DNA of 64,000 nucleotides. Source: Dictyophora rubrovolvata (Eukaryota > Basidiomycota > Agaricomycetes > Phallales > Phallaceae). The position numbers were made by a program, and so were the translations under genes. Under the pieces are notes generated by a model. That model ran no database searches. It had not been told where the DNA came from and was given only the letters and a program-made list of their open reading frames with translations. Shown piece by piece: positions 1 through 10,649 of this stretch (the first letter of the stretch is position 1; the number at the start of each line of letters is the position of its first letter). The DNA is taken from assembly GCA_029959195.1 (NCBI GenBank), contig CP114127.1, forward strand, positions 1,054,001 through 1,118,000. The letters run 5' to 3'.

Positions 1-2707
1 GCCACGACTGCCATTCTCAGATCACTGGATCCGGATGATGCGAGTCTTCATAGGAGCAGATCACCGAGCTTGGAGTCTATCCCCAGACCTAATGATGTCG
101 ACCGTCCCATTAACCACAGATTAGCGGAACCGGAACGGGATCTTGATCAGTACAACAGCAACAATGAACGTAAACACGATGACAGACGGTATAGAGACCA
201 TCGGGTCCATGACCAAGAGCATTATCGTCCACTTGAGCAGCAGGATGGTTTCTATCAAGAACGACATGAAGACAGGGACAAGCCCCCCCGCAAGGAAAAG
301 CACAAGGAAAAAGAGAAAAGACGTGGTATTTTTTCTAGAGATAAGGACAAGGATAAAGATAAAGATCGCAATGGTTCTGCAGAATTAACTCGCATGATCG
401 GTATATTATTCCCCTTACCTCCTTACCCGTACTCTCGTCATTGTTTGCCCTAGGTTATTTAACCGCGACAGCTTCGGAGGACTGGTCGTTGGTATTGGAA
501 GTATGTGAACGTTCTTCCGTCAACGAAGCGGCTGCAAAAGAAGCCTGTAAAGCCTTGAGGCGCGAGTTTAAGTATGTGGCATCCACACCGTCCATTAACC
601 CCAGCTAATTTGAATTGGTAGATACGCTGAGCCTGGAGCACAACTAAGTGCAGCAAGGGTATGTCTGACTACACTAACACCGAAACAAATGATTTATCTA
701 TCTTCTAGCTCTGGGCAATTATGCTTCAAAACTGCTCCGAAACTTTCCTCGGTACGCAAGTCCCTATCTGACGACTGAACCCAAAATCTGATCTTTCTGT
801 TACTAGCTCAAGCATCTGGGAAAAAGTTTCTTGATAGTCTGGAAGAAGTTCTCTCCTATGGCGGAACCTCGCCAGTAGTACGTGAGCGTTTAATGGAAGT
901 GCTGGCTGCCGCTGCGTATTCTCATCCCAATGGCTATCGTAATTTATGGAGAAAATTAAAAGCACCTCATATGCCCGAGGAGGTACGTAATGAGCTACGG
1001 CTTATACGTACGAATAACCTAATTTGTCAATATAATAGGGAGTACCATTCGACGCCAATGATTCCATTCTTAACTTTCCACAGAGCATCGCACCAGCAAT
1101 AAGTCTTCGTTCAACAGATGAGGTCATTCCGCCTCATGAAGATATGCGTCGTTTATTTGAAGAGTGTGAAATTGGGCGTGGTAATGCCCAGTTACTAAAC
1201 CAAGCACTCACGTATGCGCGCCCAGAGGAGCTAAGCGGACCGGTTTTCAGCGTACGTTTTGCATTATCGTTTGTACATATAAACCGCTCACTTATGAGCC
1301 AGGAATGGTATCGGAAATGTCGTAATTCTCATGATTTCATCATGGCTCAGATCCCGTGGGCCACAGCCCAAGCAGATCATTCACGAGAGGAAATCCGACG
1401 TGTGTATGGTGAAAATGGGGAGGTAGAAGGAAGCAAATTTGTATCGAAAGAAGAAGAGTTGCTTGCAGCTCTTCTGGGTGCCAACGAAGAGCTTCTGGAG
1501 GCGTTCAGAATTTACGATGATCTACAACGTTTGGGTATAATGGAACAGGAAGAGAAAGAGGTACAAGAAAGAAGCAGGAAAGAAATCCGCATTGACCGAA
1601 CGGTATGTCTGTTTGAGAAAACTGAAATATTATCAGCTGAGTAATGGATAGAAAATCAATTACATCGGGGATGATGGTTCGTTTTATGAACACCATCCAT
1701 CACTGTCTAACAGTCTTGCTGTTGCAAGCAGCGGCAATAGCCCTTCGGGTTCTCGTTCTGCTTCGCCTGCTCCGTTCACACCTGCCGAGCGAGAACGGCC
1801 ACCTCGTGCCCATCAGCCTTCTAGTCTTCCAGGGCCTATCTCTTCGTCTCATTACACTCCGTCTAAGTCATCCACGCCTCCATCAATTGCTCTTCCGCCA
1901 AATGTACATCCTAACGCAGGAAATCTTCGTGTTCCGCTGGGTCCTCGTCAGGCGCGCTCCTCAAGTAGTCCTTCTCCGGAGCCTTTATCCGCGCCATCTC
2001 CTCTTCAATATTCAGGTTCGAACGCAAACGCTGTTTCAACCCCGCACTTTTCGTTACCGTCTAATCCTCCTGTTCCTTCTTTGCCTGTCAACCCAGTTGT
2101 ATCTTCTGCGCAAGCTTCAACATATTCCCAGACATTAGGTCACATCCCCGCTGGATTATGGGGCGCTGACGTGAAACAACTGGCCAAGCTGAGTCTAGAT
2201 ACATCCCCTGCTGCTGTTAATGGAGAACGAGGACAAAGTCAGGGACTGTCACTAGCAAGCGGAAATCGTTCATATTATTCTAATGGATCAGATGTCGATA
2301 CTCCTATTGTCCCCAGTGATAAGGCCAAAGGAAAAAGAAGAGCCATAGAAGAAGAGCTTGAAGGTATGTATATTTCTCAAGAAACCTGTCAATTATTTCT
2401 TTGAACATCCATCGCGTATCTAGAACACAATTCGGACGAGTTCCTTGACAATCGCTCTTCTGCATACGGTGATTCCTCGGATGATGAACGTTCTAATGGG
2501 TACGGAACGCAAAGACGTCGCAAAGCTCCCGTTGTATACGCATACGACGCGGCTGCCGACCGTGCTCGAGAGTTGAGAAGGGAAATCGGTATACCCTCTC
2601 CGACAGTTACGAAACCTCCTACCAGTGTTTCTAGTCCTCCAAGCGTTAGACCGGTACCAAGTTTCAACCTCAATTTGACGACTAATTGGGATGGAATCAA
2701 GATATGA
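1..2707 (+). CDS. VHS/GAT-domain trafficking adaptor (Lsb5-like), 5' end missing
   Basis: The reading frame is open at base 1, so the start lies outside the window. After a charged, Lys/Arg/Asp-rich region, exons joined through introns at 401-453, 572-621, 659-708 and later sites give a VHS domain (LTRMIGYLTATASEDW through VVRERLMEVLAAAAY). A GAT-like helical bundle follows (EELLAALLGANEELLEAFRIYDD), then a long Ser/Pro-rich tail ending at the TGA at 2705-2707. VHS and GAT domains bind endosomal cargo and ubiquitin. The VHS-GAT order without an ear domain fits yeast Lsb5, which links endocytosis to actin, rather than GGA proteins. Domain family is well supported; the Lsb5 name is inference from domain order. 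Confidence 0.85.
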
Positions 2708-3525
2708 AAAGATTCGCGATGTCCTTCCACATAAATATACGGGTTCGGATGCTATGATCTTCTCGCTGTGTTCTTATACTACTACCACTTTCCTTAAGAC
2801 ATCACTCGGCAATACCTGCACTTTTTCTCATATCCTTACCATACGCCATCTCATCAAGCTATAGGTTATTCAAGGTCATCAACTTATCAAACATTCTCCA
2901 GTGTATTTGTTTGCTCAACATCTGTTTCTTCGGGTACCATCAGTTGGATCATATTTACAGCAGTGACTCATTTGTCAACTTTTTTTTAGTCATACTGTCC
3001 ATTCACTATCTTTGTCTTCTTCCCTATTTATTGTTGCATAATTTTAATTAAAGCAGACATACATCTCTTTTCTGAAAGACGGGAAAATAAAGTACAGCAA
3101 CGGCTGCACTCTCACGGACATTTTGACCTCATGCGTGGAAGGACCCACAACTATTCTGACTTTGTAGAATATGGTTAGCAACTAATTGAACAGCGAACAT
3201 GTCATGCATCGCATCTTAGGAGTGACAAGTAGGTCGCAACAGTCGAGGATGGTCCATTAGAGATTGTTTTGCTCTTAGTGGATTAGTAGGCAAAGCACGC
3301 TTTGTTAGTCACATTCTAGCAAATGCAAATGCGTGGCTATATAAAGTATTATTGAGATTCTTTCAACCGAACTGCATTTTACCGCTCCGTCTCTAGTTGA
3401 ATGTGACCTTTGATTTTTTCACATATTCCTCCATTGTCGTCCACTTCCATAATTTCTCTCCGGGATTGACTAATTCATTTTGATTGTCGGTCGAGAAATC
3501 AATCTTTCCTTCGCTCATAAGCAAT
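2708..3525. other. Intergenic region between convergent genes
   Basis: This holds the 3' flanks of the VHS/GAT gene (+) and the NmrA-like gene (-). It is AT-rich with T-runs near 2981-2990. No coding signal, RNA gene or repeat was recognised. Confidence 0.6.
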
Positions 3526-4608
3526 CTACACGTTCAATTGAGTCTTGTATCTGTTCCAGAGCTTAGCATCTAGAAGAAAGCCATACCTAATGTATTCTCG
3601 GGCGTTGCCTGTCGACCCCTCCCCTTCAATGGTTTTTTTTCGGAATGACTCTGGCTCTTCTAGAGAGACGATTTCAAAACACTCGCCATTCTCTTTGGAG
3701 ACGATACTCTTGATATCTTCCCATGATACCGTTGTCCCCGCAATACGAATATCGTCTGGAATGCTGGAGGGCGAGGTGAGAGCCATGATAGTAATCTGAA
3801 CGGTGGAGCGAGCAATATCCTCCAGTGTTGTATAACTAGACTTGGTGTGCTTTGAACCGATTATATTGAACCTTTTATTTTCTTTGTCGATTCCATCTAA
3901 TTCGCAGTGGGTATGCTTATCTGCAGGCCTGCTAGGGCAGTAGGAACTTACAAACAACCTGAGGTGATGTGATTGATGGTATCGAAACTGTCAGTCAAAT
4001 ATAGCTTACATTAAATGCAGTCTCCAGAAAGAAACCTGCATATATGGCAACAACCTTCAGTTTCCCACCGTTCTCAGATCTGGCTCGGTTGGTATGGTGC
4101 TGTTTATTTGTCCACATGATGTGGTCGAACCCGTTGAAGCGGTGGTCGCTGATAATATATAAGTATCCAATATAATGATTGGTAAGAAAAGCAATTTACA
4201 CTCCAAATTCACTTGGAATGTAAAGGACGGCGTTGCTTCGCAAGACTCCTTCTAGCAACTTAGCCTTTGCTTCGTGGTCGAGACCTCCCAAAGCGTTGAC
4301 TACGGCATCAACTCCTTTCAGAGCCTCATCCAAAGCTTTTTGGTCCAAAATATCAACCTTCACCAGCGTTGCACCCAATTGTGCTAACGCCTGAGCCTTT
4401 GGAGAGTCCGTGTTGCGAACGTAAAGGCGGATCTCCGAGTAGAAAGAGCGATAAGGAGAAGACAGGAAGACATTCGATATGAAAGAGCCTTATTACTCGC
4501 GGTTATCCGACCCTGCTTAAGGCATTCGTGCAGTGCCAACACACCTAAAGTTCCAGCTGCCCCAGCTATGGCGACAACATTACTACCGTGGGGCGAATAT
4601 GAGGACAT
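3526..4608 (-). CDS. NmrA-like NAD(P)-binding protein (isoflavone reductase family)
   Basis: The N-terminus has a Rossmann dinucleotide-binding motif (VVAIAGAAGTLGVLAL). The second exon reads IRLYVRNTDSPKAQALAQLG and continues to a D-A-V-V-N-A-L-G segment, typical of NmrA/PCBER-type atypical short-chain dehydrogenases. Later segments (IPSEFGVDHRFNGFDH, KLKVVAIYAGFFLE, YTTLEDIARS) match the same family. Exons: 4501-4608, 4200-4432, 4010-4148, a 7-nt microexon at 3952-3958, and 3526-3896. The first intron (4433-4500) starts with GCGAGT and ends in AG, a GC-AG intron; this choice restores the frame exactly. Members act as oxidoreductases or redox sensors, and the substrate here cannot be told. 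No signal peptide is seen, so a cytosolic location is likely. Confidence 0.88.
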
Positions 4609-5226
4609 TTGGGAAGGACAGCGTGAAATGGATCGAGACAGAACTATTTATGTCTACATCTGCAGTTTACTTGCTGGGTGATTCGATACACTAGACCGTG
4701 TGTGGTGTGTATCGTATCGATATCCAATGAAACGGGACTGGAATAATTATCACCCCAAGGGAATCCAGCCTGAGGTTGGAATGCCGATATTCAAAATTCC
4801 CATCTGCAAATCATAAGCAAGATATCTTCATTCGTTTAAGTTTAAATCGAATGCTAATAAAGGGGGTTGACTAGAAGACAACATGGAGTCTCAGTAATAG
4901 ACAATGGAGGCGGATTTGAAGTGAATGAATCCTGTACCAGTGCTGCTATTAGTAACGCGTAACGCATAACGGAGGGCACCTCAGGAAAAACGACCAATCC
5001 AGAAATCATGACAGGCTACAGGATAGGAGTTGAGGTTCGCAGTGGTTTTCTTAGAATCTGGGTGAATTGTTTAGTGTTCATTATCCAGGCTATTAGTTGC
5101 TAAGTAATATCACAGAAGTTAATTTATGAAATAGGCGGGAGTTTGGTACTGCTGATACCTGCTCTTTTGTAAAATATTACCAACAGGTTGGCGTAAATTA
5201 AGACTTATTTCATACGTTCTAAAATG
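4609..5226. other. Intergenic region upstream of the NmrA-like gene
   Basis: About 620 bp between the start of the NmrA-like gene and the end of RFT1, both on the minus strand. It should contain the NmrA-like promoter. No clear TATA element, ORF or repeat was recognised. Confidence 0.5.
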
Positions 5227-7219
5227 TCACTTCCTTCGGACTAATCCAGTAATCTCGCGGATTACTGAACGTTCCAGAACGAAACTACGACAAAGGAATC
5301 GGTCATCTATTCGAAAGGGACGGAATAATATTGACATACCAGACGCCTATGCAGGTTCCCAGGGTTAACAATCCGACGCCGACATGTGGGATGGCCGCTT
5401 CTATCAACTTTCGTCCTGAAAGTGCATACGCGTGGGGATAGACATATCCTCCAATACTAGACGCGAATTTAATTTCGCTCCAGCGGGCTGCTACACCACT
5501 GATCATAAAAGTAGCAATGACCCCCGCCGGCGGAAGAGCACGACGCCACTGCACAGACCTAGCTGTTCCACTCGACCCGCTACCCACCAACCGAGTCAAG
5601 TATCTTTCTACAAACAATGCCGCATAAATCACTCTCATGCCCAGGTTAACGACATTGGCCCAAACCAGTCCAACATCACCCATTTCTAGACTACGCGCCA
5701 ATCCAACTGCCACGAGGACAAATCCAGTAGAGAAGATAAACAGCCATCGACTCTGTGCGCGGAGCTCTTGCGGTGAGGCAGCTGAGAACAAAAACGCCTC
5801 TAGCACGCCATTGAACGCCATTGTAGGAAGGTAATAAGTATACACCATTAAAATCGAGGGCGCATTCGTGGCATGGTAGCGACTGGGAAGGACTAATGTT
5901 GTGAGAAGGGGAAGATATGGAGGAAAGAACGTTATTAGGAAAAGGGTAAAATGTGACATCAGAAGGAGGAGGGAGAGGAGTGTGTTGATAGACGATTTGA
6001 GACGGTCTGACGATGACTGAGAAGCCTCGGGAGACGACAAGTCGGCGAGAGTCTTGGAGAAGAATAGACGTGCCGTTTCCTCAATGGGTTGAAAGATAAT
6101 GCGTGCAACAAGGGAACCTTAACAAACGAATGAAACTCGAGATCCTAAGAATGGGAATTAAGCATTGGCTAACGCACCATAATTAGACGCGAGCGCATAA
6201 CCGCCTTGATCTGTAGGGGGACTAAAATACGAGACCAGGAAGCGATCCCCTTCAGTCAAAAAGTGTTTAACAACTGATTGCCCAGTCATTTCTCTCGATA
6301 GACGAAGAAGGTCTTTATTGAAATATAAATTGCTTCTTCGAGGACCAGCGATTAGTTACTAAACTTCCAAACATTGAAAGTAGGAATATCACCTTCCGTC
6401 GGGAGATGAAACACTCTTGATGTGTATACCATCCATAACCGCCTGGACATTATACGCAACGATGTATACGGTCAGCACGGCTAAAGCGTATCCCAATTGT
6501 CCAAGCGCAAATGCAAGGAGGGCCCAATGCTCAGCGCTCTGTCCCGTTTGTAACAGGTGCGCCAGAGATAAAACGACGACAGGGAAAACAGCTTTACAAA
6601 CCACACCTGCACCTTCAGCGCTGACCCGTACTTTGACTCGTAAATCGTTTTGGGCGCGGATATACAAAGGTTCAGCAGCCAACTCTATCACCGCAGATAG
6701 AGTATAAATGGCAACTGCAGGTTTAAAGAATGGTTGCTCCACGGTCTGACTCGAAGCGAGGCGACCGTATAAAGTCGCAACTAAGAAGGCAAACGGCGTG
6801 CCGAGTAAAAAGGGCAGATGTGAAATATTTTTTATTAGGGTTGTTTGAAAGCTTGCGTCGTTTCTCGTCTTGGCCTTGTTCACGTCGTTGCTTCGTAACA
6901 GCGCACCTCTGACGCCTTCTCGACATAGGAACAGTATCGTCGATGATAGCAACTCAAACTGAACGGCAGCAGTTCCAAACGCGCGTGGGGTTGCCAGCCG
7001 CACCAAAACCTGGTTAAAAACAAAAGTGAGAAGACGTGAAGAGAGCTGAAATAGTACGAGGGACGAGGCCGACGAGAGTGCTTTTTGCGAGAGCTCCGGA
7101 TTTGTGGTCTTGCATTCGGAAACATTTGGGCTATTCTCATGGGTTAAGGGGGAGCTTTGTCTTTTATTCTTGCTTTTGCGGCGGTGACCATTCTGGCTGT
7201 AGTTAGAAGACACGTTCAT
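5227..7219 (-). CDS. RFT1: RFT1, ER membrane protein for N-glycan precursor assembly
   Basis: A polytopic membrane protein with about a dozen hydrophobic segments. Family-defining stretches are visible: NQVLVRLATPRAFGTAAVQF, LCREGVRGALLR, YFNKDLLRLSREMTGQSVVK and EGDRFLVSYF. RFT1 is required in the ER for the dolichol-linked Man5GlcNAc2 stage of N-glycosylation; its direct flippase role is disputed in the literature. Three introns were resolved in the middle and near the 3' end. Reading straight through would stop at 5303, but splicing 5285-5339 gives the better C-terminus (VLERSVIREITGLVRRK) and a stop at 5227-5229. The first 40 residues are basic and polar, as is usual before the first helix. 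The gene looks intact. Confidence 0.93.
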
Positions 7220-7434
7220 ACAATTAAATGCAAGTTATGCATCAATGCATCACCCTGATCAAGCGATCTGTCACACGCGCTACTGCCTAACTCGTGACAA
7301 CGTAACATTCGTCATTATCATATTTATCATGAATTTCTATTTACTTTTTCTTCTAGGTTCGCCCAACATACCCTCGATGAAAAAAAAAACAACTCGCAAA
7401 CACAACCAATGGTATAATGTTGGTTGATCCTTCG

Positions 7435-8714
7435 TCAAGGAGCGTTCATGAAACTTTGTACAAGGTCCAATATCAGAGGGAAAGCTGTGGCGGCTGCGAA
7501 GTGATAGTTTATATCGTGACCACAGTTTCCGATGGTATGCTACAACACAGAAGTAGGAGCTTCAGAAAGAAAGAACGTTCTTATGAGAGAATACTCACAA
7601 GACCCAGCTTTTGGACGTTGGGGAAGAATCGGGGTTCGCTGTCCTGAAGCGCATCGTCAGTGCAAGGCTGATTGTTGTTGTTGAGGCAGTGCGTCCTATC
7701 AAGAGCACCAACGATGATAGCAACGCTTCCTGAATAATTCGTAGCTTGATATGTGTTTTGGATTTGCTTGGACATGAATGAGCCGCCTGTCGACTTAGTA
7801 TCTTCGTCAATGTCGAATAAATTCGGGTTGAAATCATTTGGATTGGGGCTGTAGAAGAACATGCGATCGCTAATGTTGGCAGTTGTAACGTATCCCGGAT
7901 CGAGATCCGCCCACTGAGCCTCTACTTGGTCGGCCGGGACAGTAAGAGCCATAGGGAACGGGGTGTCAAGAAACGCTCTGTCATGGATATCACCAGTGAG
8001 AACAGCCCCGATGAAAGGAGATTTATCTCCGTCGACTATGAGTTCATAGTCTAAAACATTGGAGCCAACACTGTGACCCATGGCAACGACCTTGGGAAAA
8101 GATTTAGGAGTGCCGGTGAGCTGGGCGGAAACAACTCCTGATTTGAGCATATTCCCAAGGTTGGCAAGGACTTGGGCTGCAGAAGGCATTTGAACATCAG
8201 ACGCGTTTTCAGGCCGGAAAGATATGCCAGCACCTAAAAAGAAAAGAAGGAATAGTTGTTTTTTTTTTTTCAGTATGGAAGTTATCAATTACATATAAGG
8301 AAAGGAAAACTGACCAACATTATCGTACGAGAGGGATGGTACCCCACGGGAGCATGAGTATTCGACGTACGAGTAGTTTTCAAAACCACTGAAAAGGGGG
8401 TTCCAATACTGATGAGTATATGTTTGACCGTGCAACAGGAGCTGGACACCAGGACTTTCTACCCCGCCAACTGGCTGGCATAGTTCAGCGAAAATGGACC
8501 AAGTTGCTTTGAGCGGGCGGAGAGCTGTTGCGTTCAAGGGATGATTCGCAACAGGATCAGCTGCCACTTGAGTATCGACGGGAACATTGATAAATCCCCG
8601 ACTGCACGAGCAGGCCCGTACAATGCCAGTGTCAGTGCTATTCTGCACTGGTGCGCAAGCGACAAGAGCAGCAAACACTATGGCCAACAGCTGTGACGTG
8701 TAAAAGAATACCAT
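7435..8714 (-). CDS. Secreted alpha/beta-hydrolase (serine esterase/lipase-like)
   Basis: The first 25 residues form a clear signal peptide (hydrophobic core LLAIVFAALVACA). The nucleophile elbow is GHSVGS, and the last exon supplies the candidate catalytic histidine in GNCGHDINYH. Several N-x-S/T sites and paired cysteines suit an exported glycoprotein. Three exons: the first ends near 8315, the second runs to about 7592, and the third ends at the TGA 7435-7437. Sequences with this layout occur in basidiomycetes as secreted hydrolases of unknown substrate. The intact elbow and C-terminal histidine suggest an active enzyme; a specific reaction cannot be assigned. Confidence 0.85.
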
Positions 8715-10649
8715 CGCTGGATTGGCTCTGAAAGCACTGGACTCAACTGCGTGAAGAGATTCCGAGCACCCAAAGATGCTTCGTTCTTATACCCTCGCCT
8801 GGATAATAATTGAGGACATGGCCAGAATCTTCCTAGTTCTGTACTACGTGAGAATAAAGCAGACGAAAATAAAATAAAATATTTAGGAACGAAAAGATAT
8901 CTGTCCCTACTTTTTCGGTCTACCGATGCGGGTCCCAATCTGTCCCAATATAGACGTCAAGCTCAGCGAGCGGAAGGGCAGGTCTGCCGGGCGCTTCGAC
9001 CCTAGACCCTTCTGCGCATGCGCGATGTATTTATTTACGCTCGTGAAATTCAGTTGGCACCACCATTCAGGGTCCTTTGAGAAACGTCCACATTCGAAAG
9101 AAAATAATACACTCTTTTTACTTTCCTTGTTGAGGATTGAGTCGAGTCTCATGAACGACGACGACTAGAATACACATGAAGCTTTGTAAAAATTGTCTCG
9201 ATACATTAACATACACGATGCATAACGCCAATGATATTATTAACCAGGTACAATTTAATGGTGCCTTGGAGTTTCATCGACGTTGTTTTGTTGGCCGAGA
9301 TATATTTATGTACATCCTAGCGAAGATACATACGTAAAGTCTTCATATTCTATGTATATTGAAGATCCCCGCATGAGAAAGGTGAATAATTTAATTCGCC
9401 GTCCTCCGCTACCCTTTCTTTTCCTACTATTAAGTATGTAGATGCATGAACTTAAGCCTGAAAGAGTGCACGCGTCTTGGTGAATTTGGCACCGTCCCAT
9501 GATATCGGTAAACAGGCATTTCGCTTGTTACATGTGTTACGTAGCAAAAGGCAACCAGCTAGTTTTCTTAGATATCAATGCTGAAAATAGAACGCTGAAA
9601 TATATAGGGTATGGCCCCGTAGGTAAATATTCCCGAGTTGATCACTAATGGCTTTACATATGTAGTGGGGTGCTAAAAGGCCGCTATGAGGTAAGAGCTC
9701 GAGATCTACAAATGAACGGGTACCTTTTATTTACTTAATTTGTGCTAATGAGCTCCCTTGGGATTAGTTTGCTACGGTAGTAAATACTCAGGCTACATAC
9801 TTACAAAGCATCATATATGTACGTACTACGTATGGCGACCTTCAAAATCATCAACTAAAAGATCTGTCTCCAACACCCGCCAGTAAGTAAGCGTGTTTCC
9901 TGCGAGGTAACCCGAGGTTGTAATGACTCTTTACCTTTGATGACCATTTGGTCTCGTAGCAAACACAAATTGAGGCTAATTCGAGGAGGAATTGTATCAG
10001 GGGAGTACAAAGCCAGGGACTTGGTAACCTTGCTATGTATACACGTGGAGACCACGGATACAATACCTTCCCTAGGCCCAAAGTAGCCCAAAGTACAGGC
10101 CTAAGCAGCGCCGGATAATCGAAGCTATGTAACCGTCATCTATCCCTGATTACTTGACATGTCTTGTACAAAGGGAAGGAGCGGCAATTCTTGACCGAGT
10201 TGTGACTTGAAATCCTCAAATTCAAGAAAAAGGGCTCGAAAGTCTTCTTTTTTGCCAAGCTGCTGCGGCACAGTTGAGATCTCTGCTATTTCAGAATTAG
10301 CTCAATATCAATATGTATATATGTACTTTATGTACATCGGCGACAGCCGCTTATTTGTCTTGAAGTTGATCATGATGCGAGGTCAAAAAAACACTCCTGT
10401 AACAGAACTCGTAGTATTTGGGACGTCCAATGCTCTGCTGCTCGTCAACAGATTAAAGTCTGTTTTTGCGGGAACTTTCAAGTTAAGCTTGATTGGCGCC
10501 CGTTGACGCCCTGGACTTCTCGAGTCGGTGACTAAGGTGCATCAATGCTCACCCAATGCTCACCGGGATAAGTATCTGAGCCAAAACCCAATCTAAGATT
10601 TTTTTTCGCATTCAACTAGTCACTAATCACTGGTTCACTCTGTTGGAAG
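8715..10649. other. Long intergenic region between divergent genes
   Basis: About 1.9 kb separates the secreted hydrolase (-) from the aminopeptidase P-like gene (+). It is the largest gap in the window. Several ORFs of 60-100 codons occur on both strands, but none shows family motifs, a sensible splice pattern or a recognisable start context. I see no tRNA, repeat array or transposon end. It probably carries two independent promoters. Confidence 0.5.

Noticed and set aside
10207-10506. 99-codon plus-strand ORF in the large intergenic gap
   Set aside because: Composition is not protein-like, no motif is visible and no exon joins to it.
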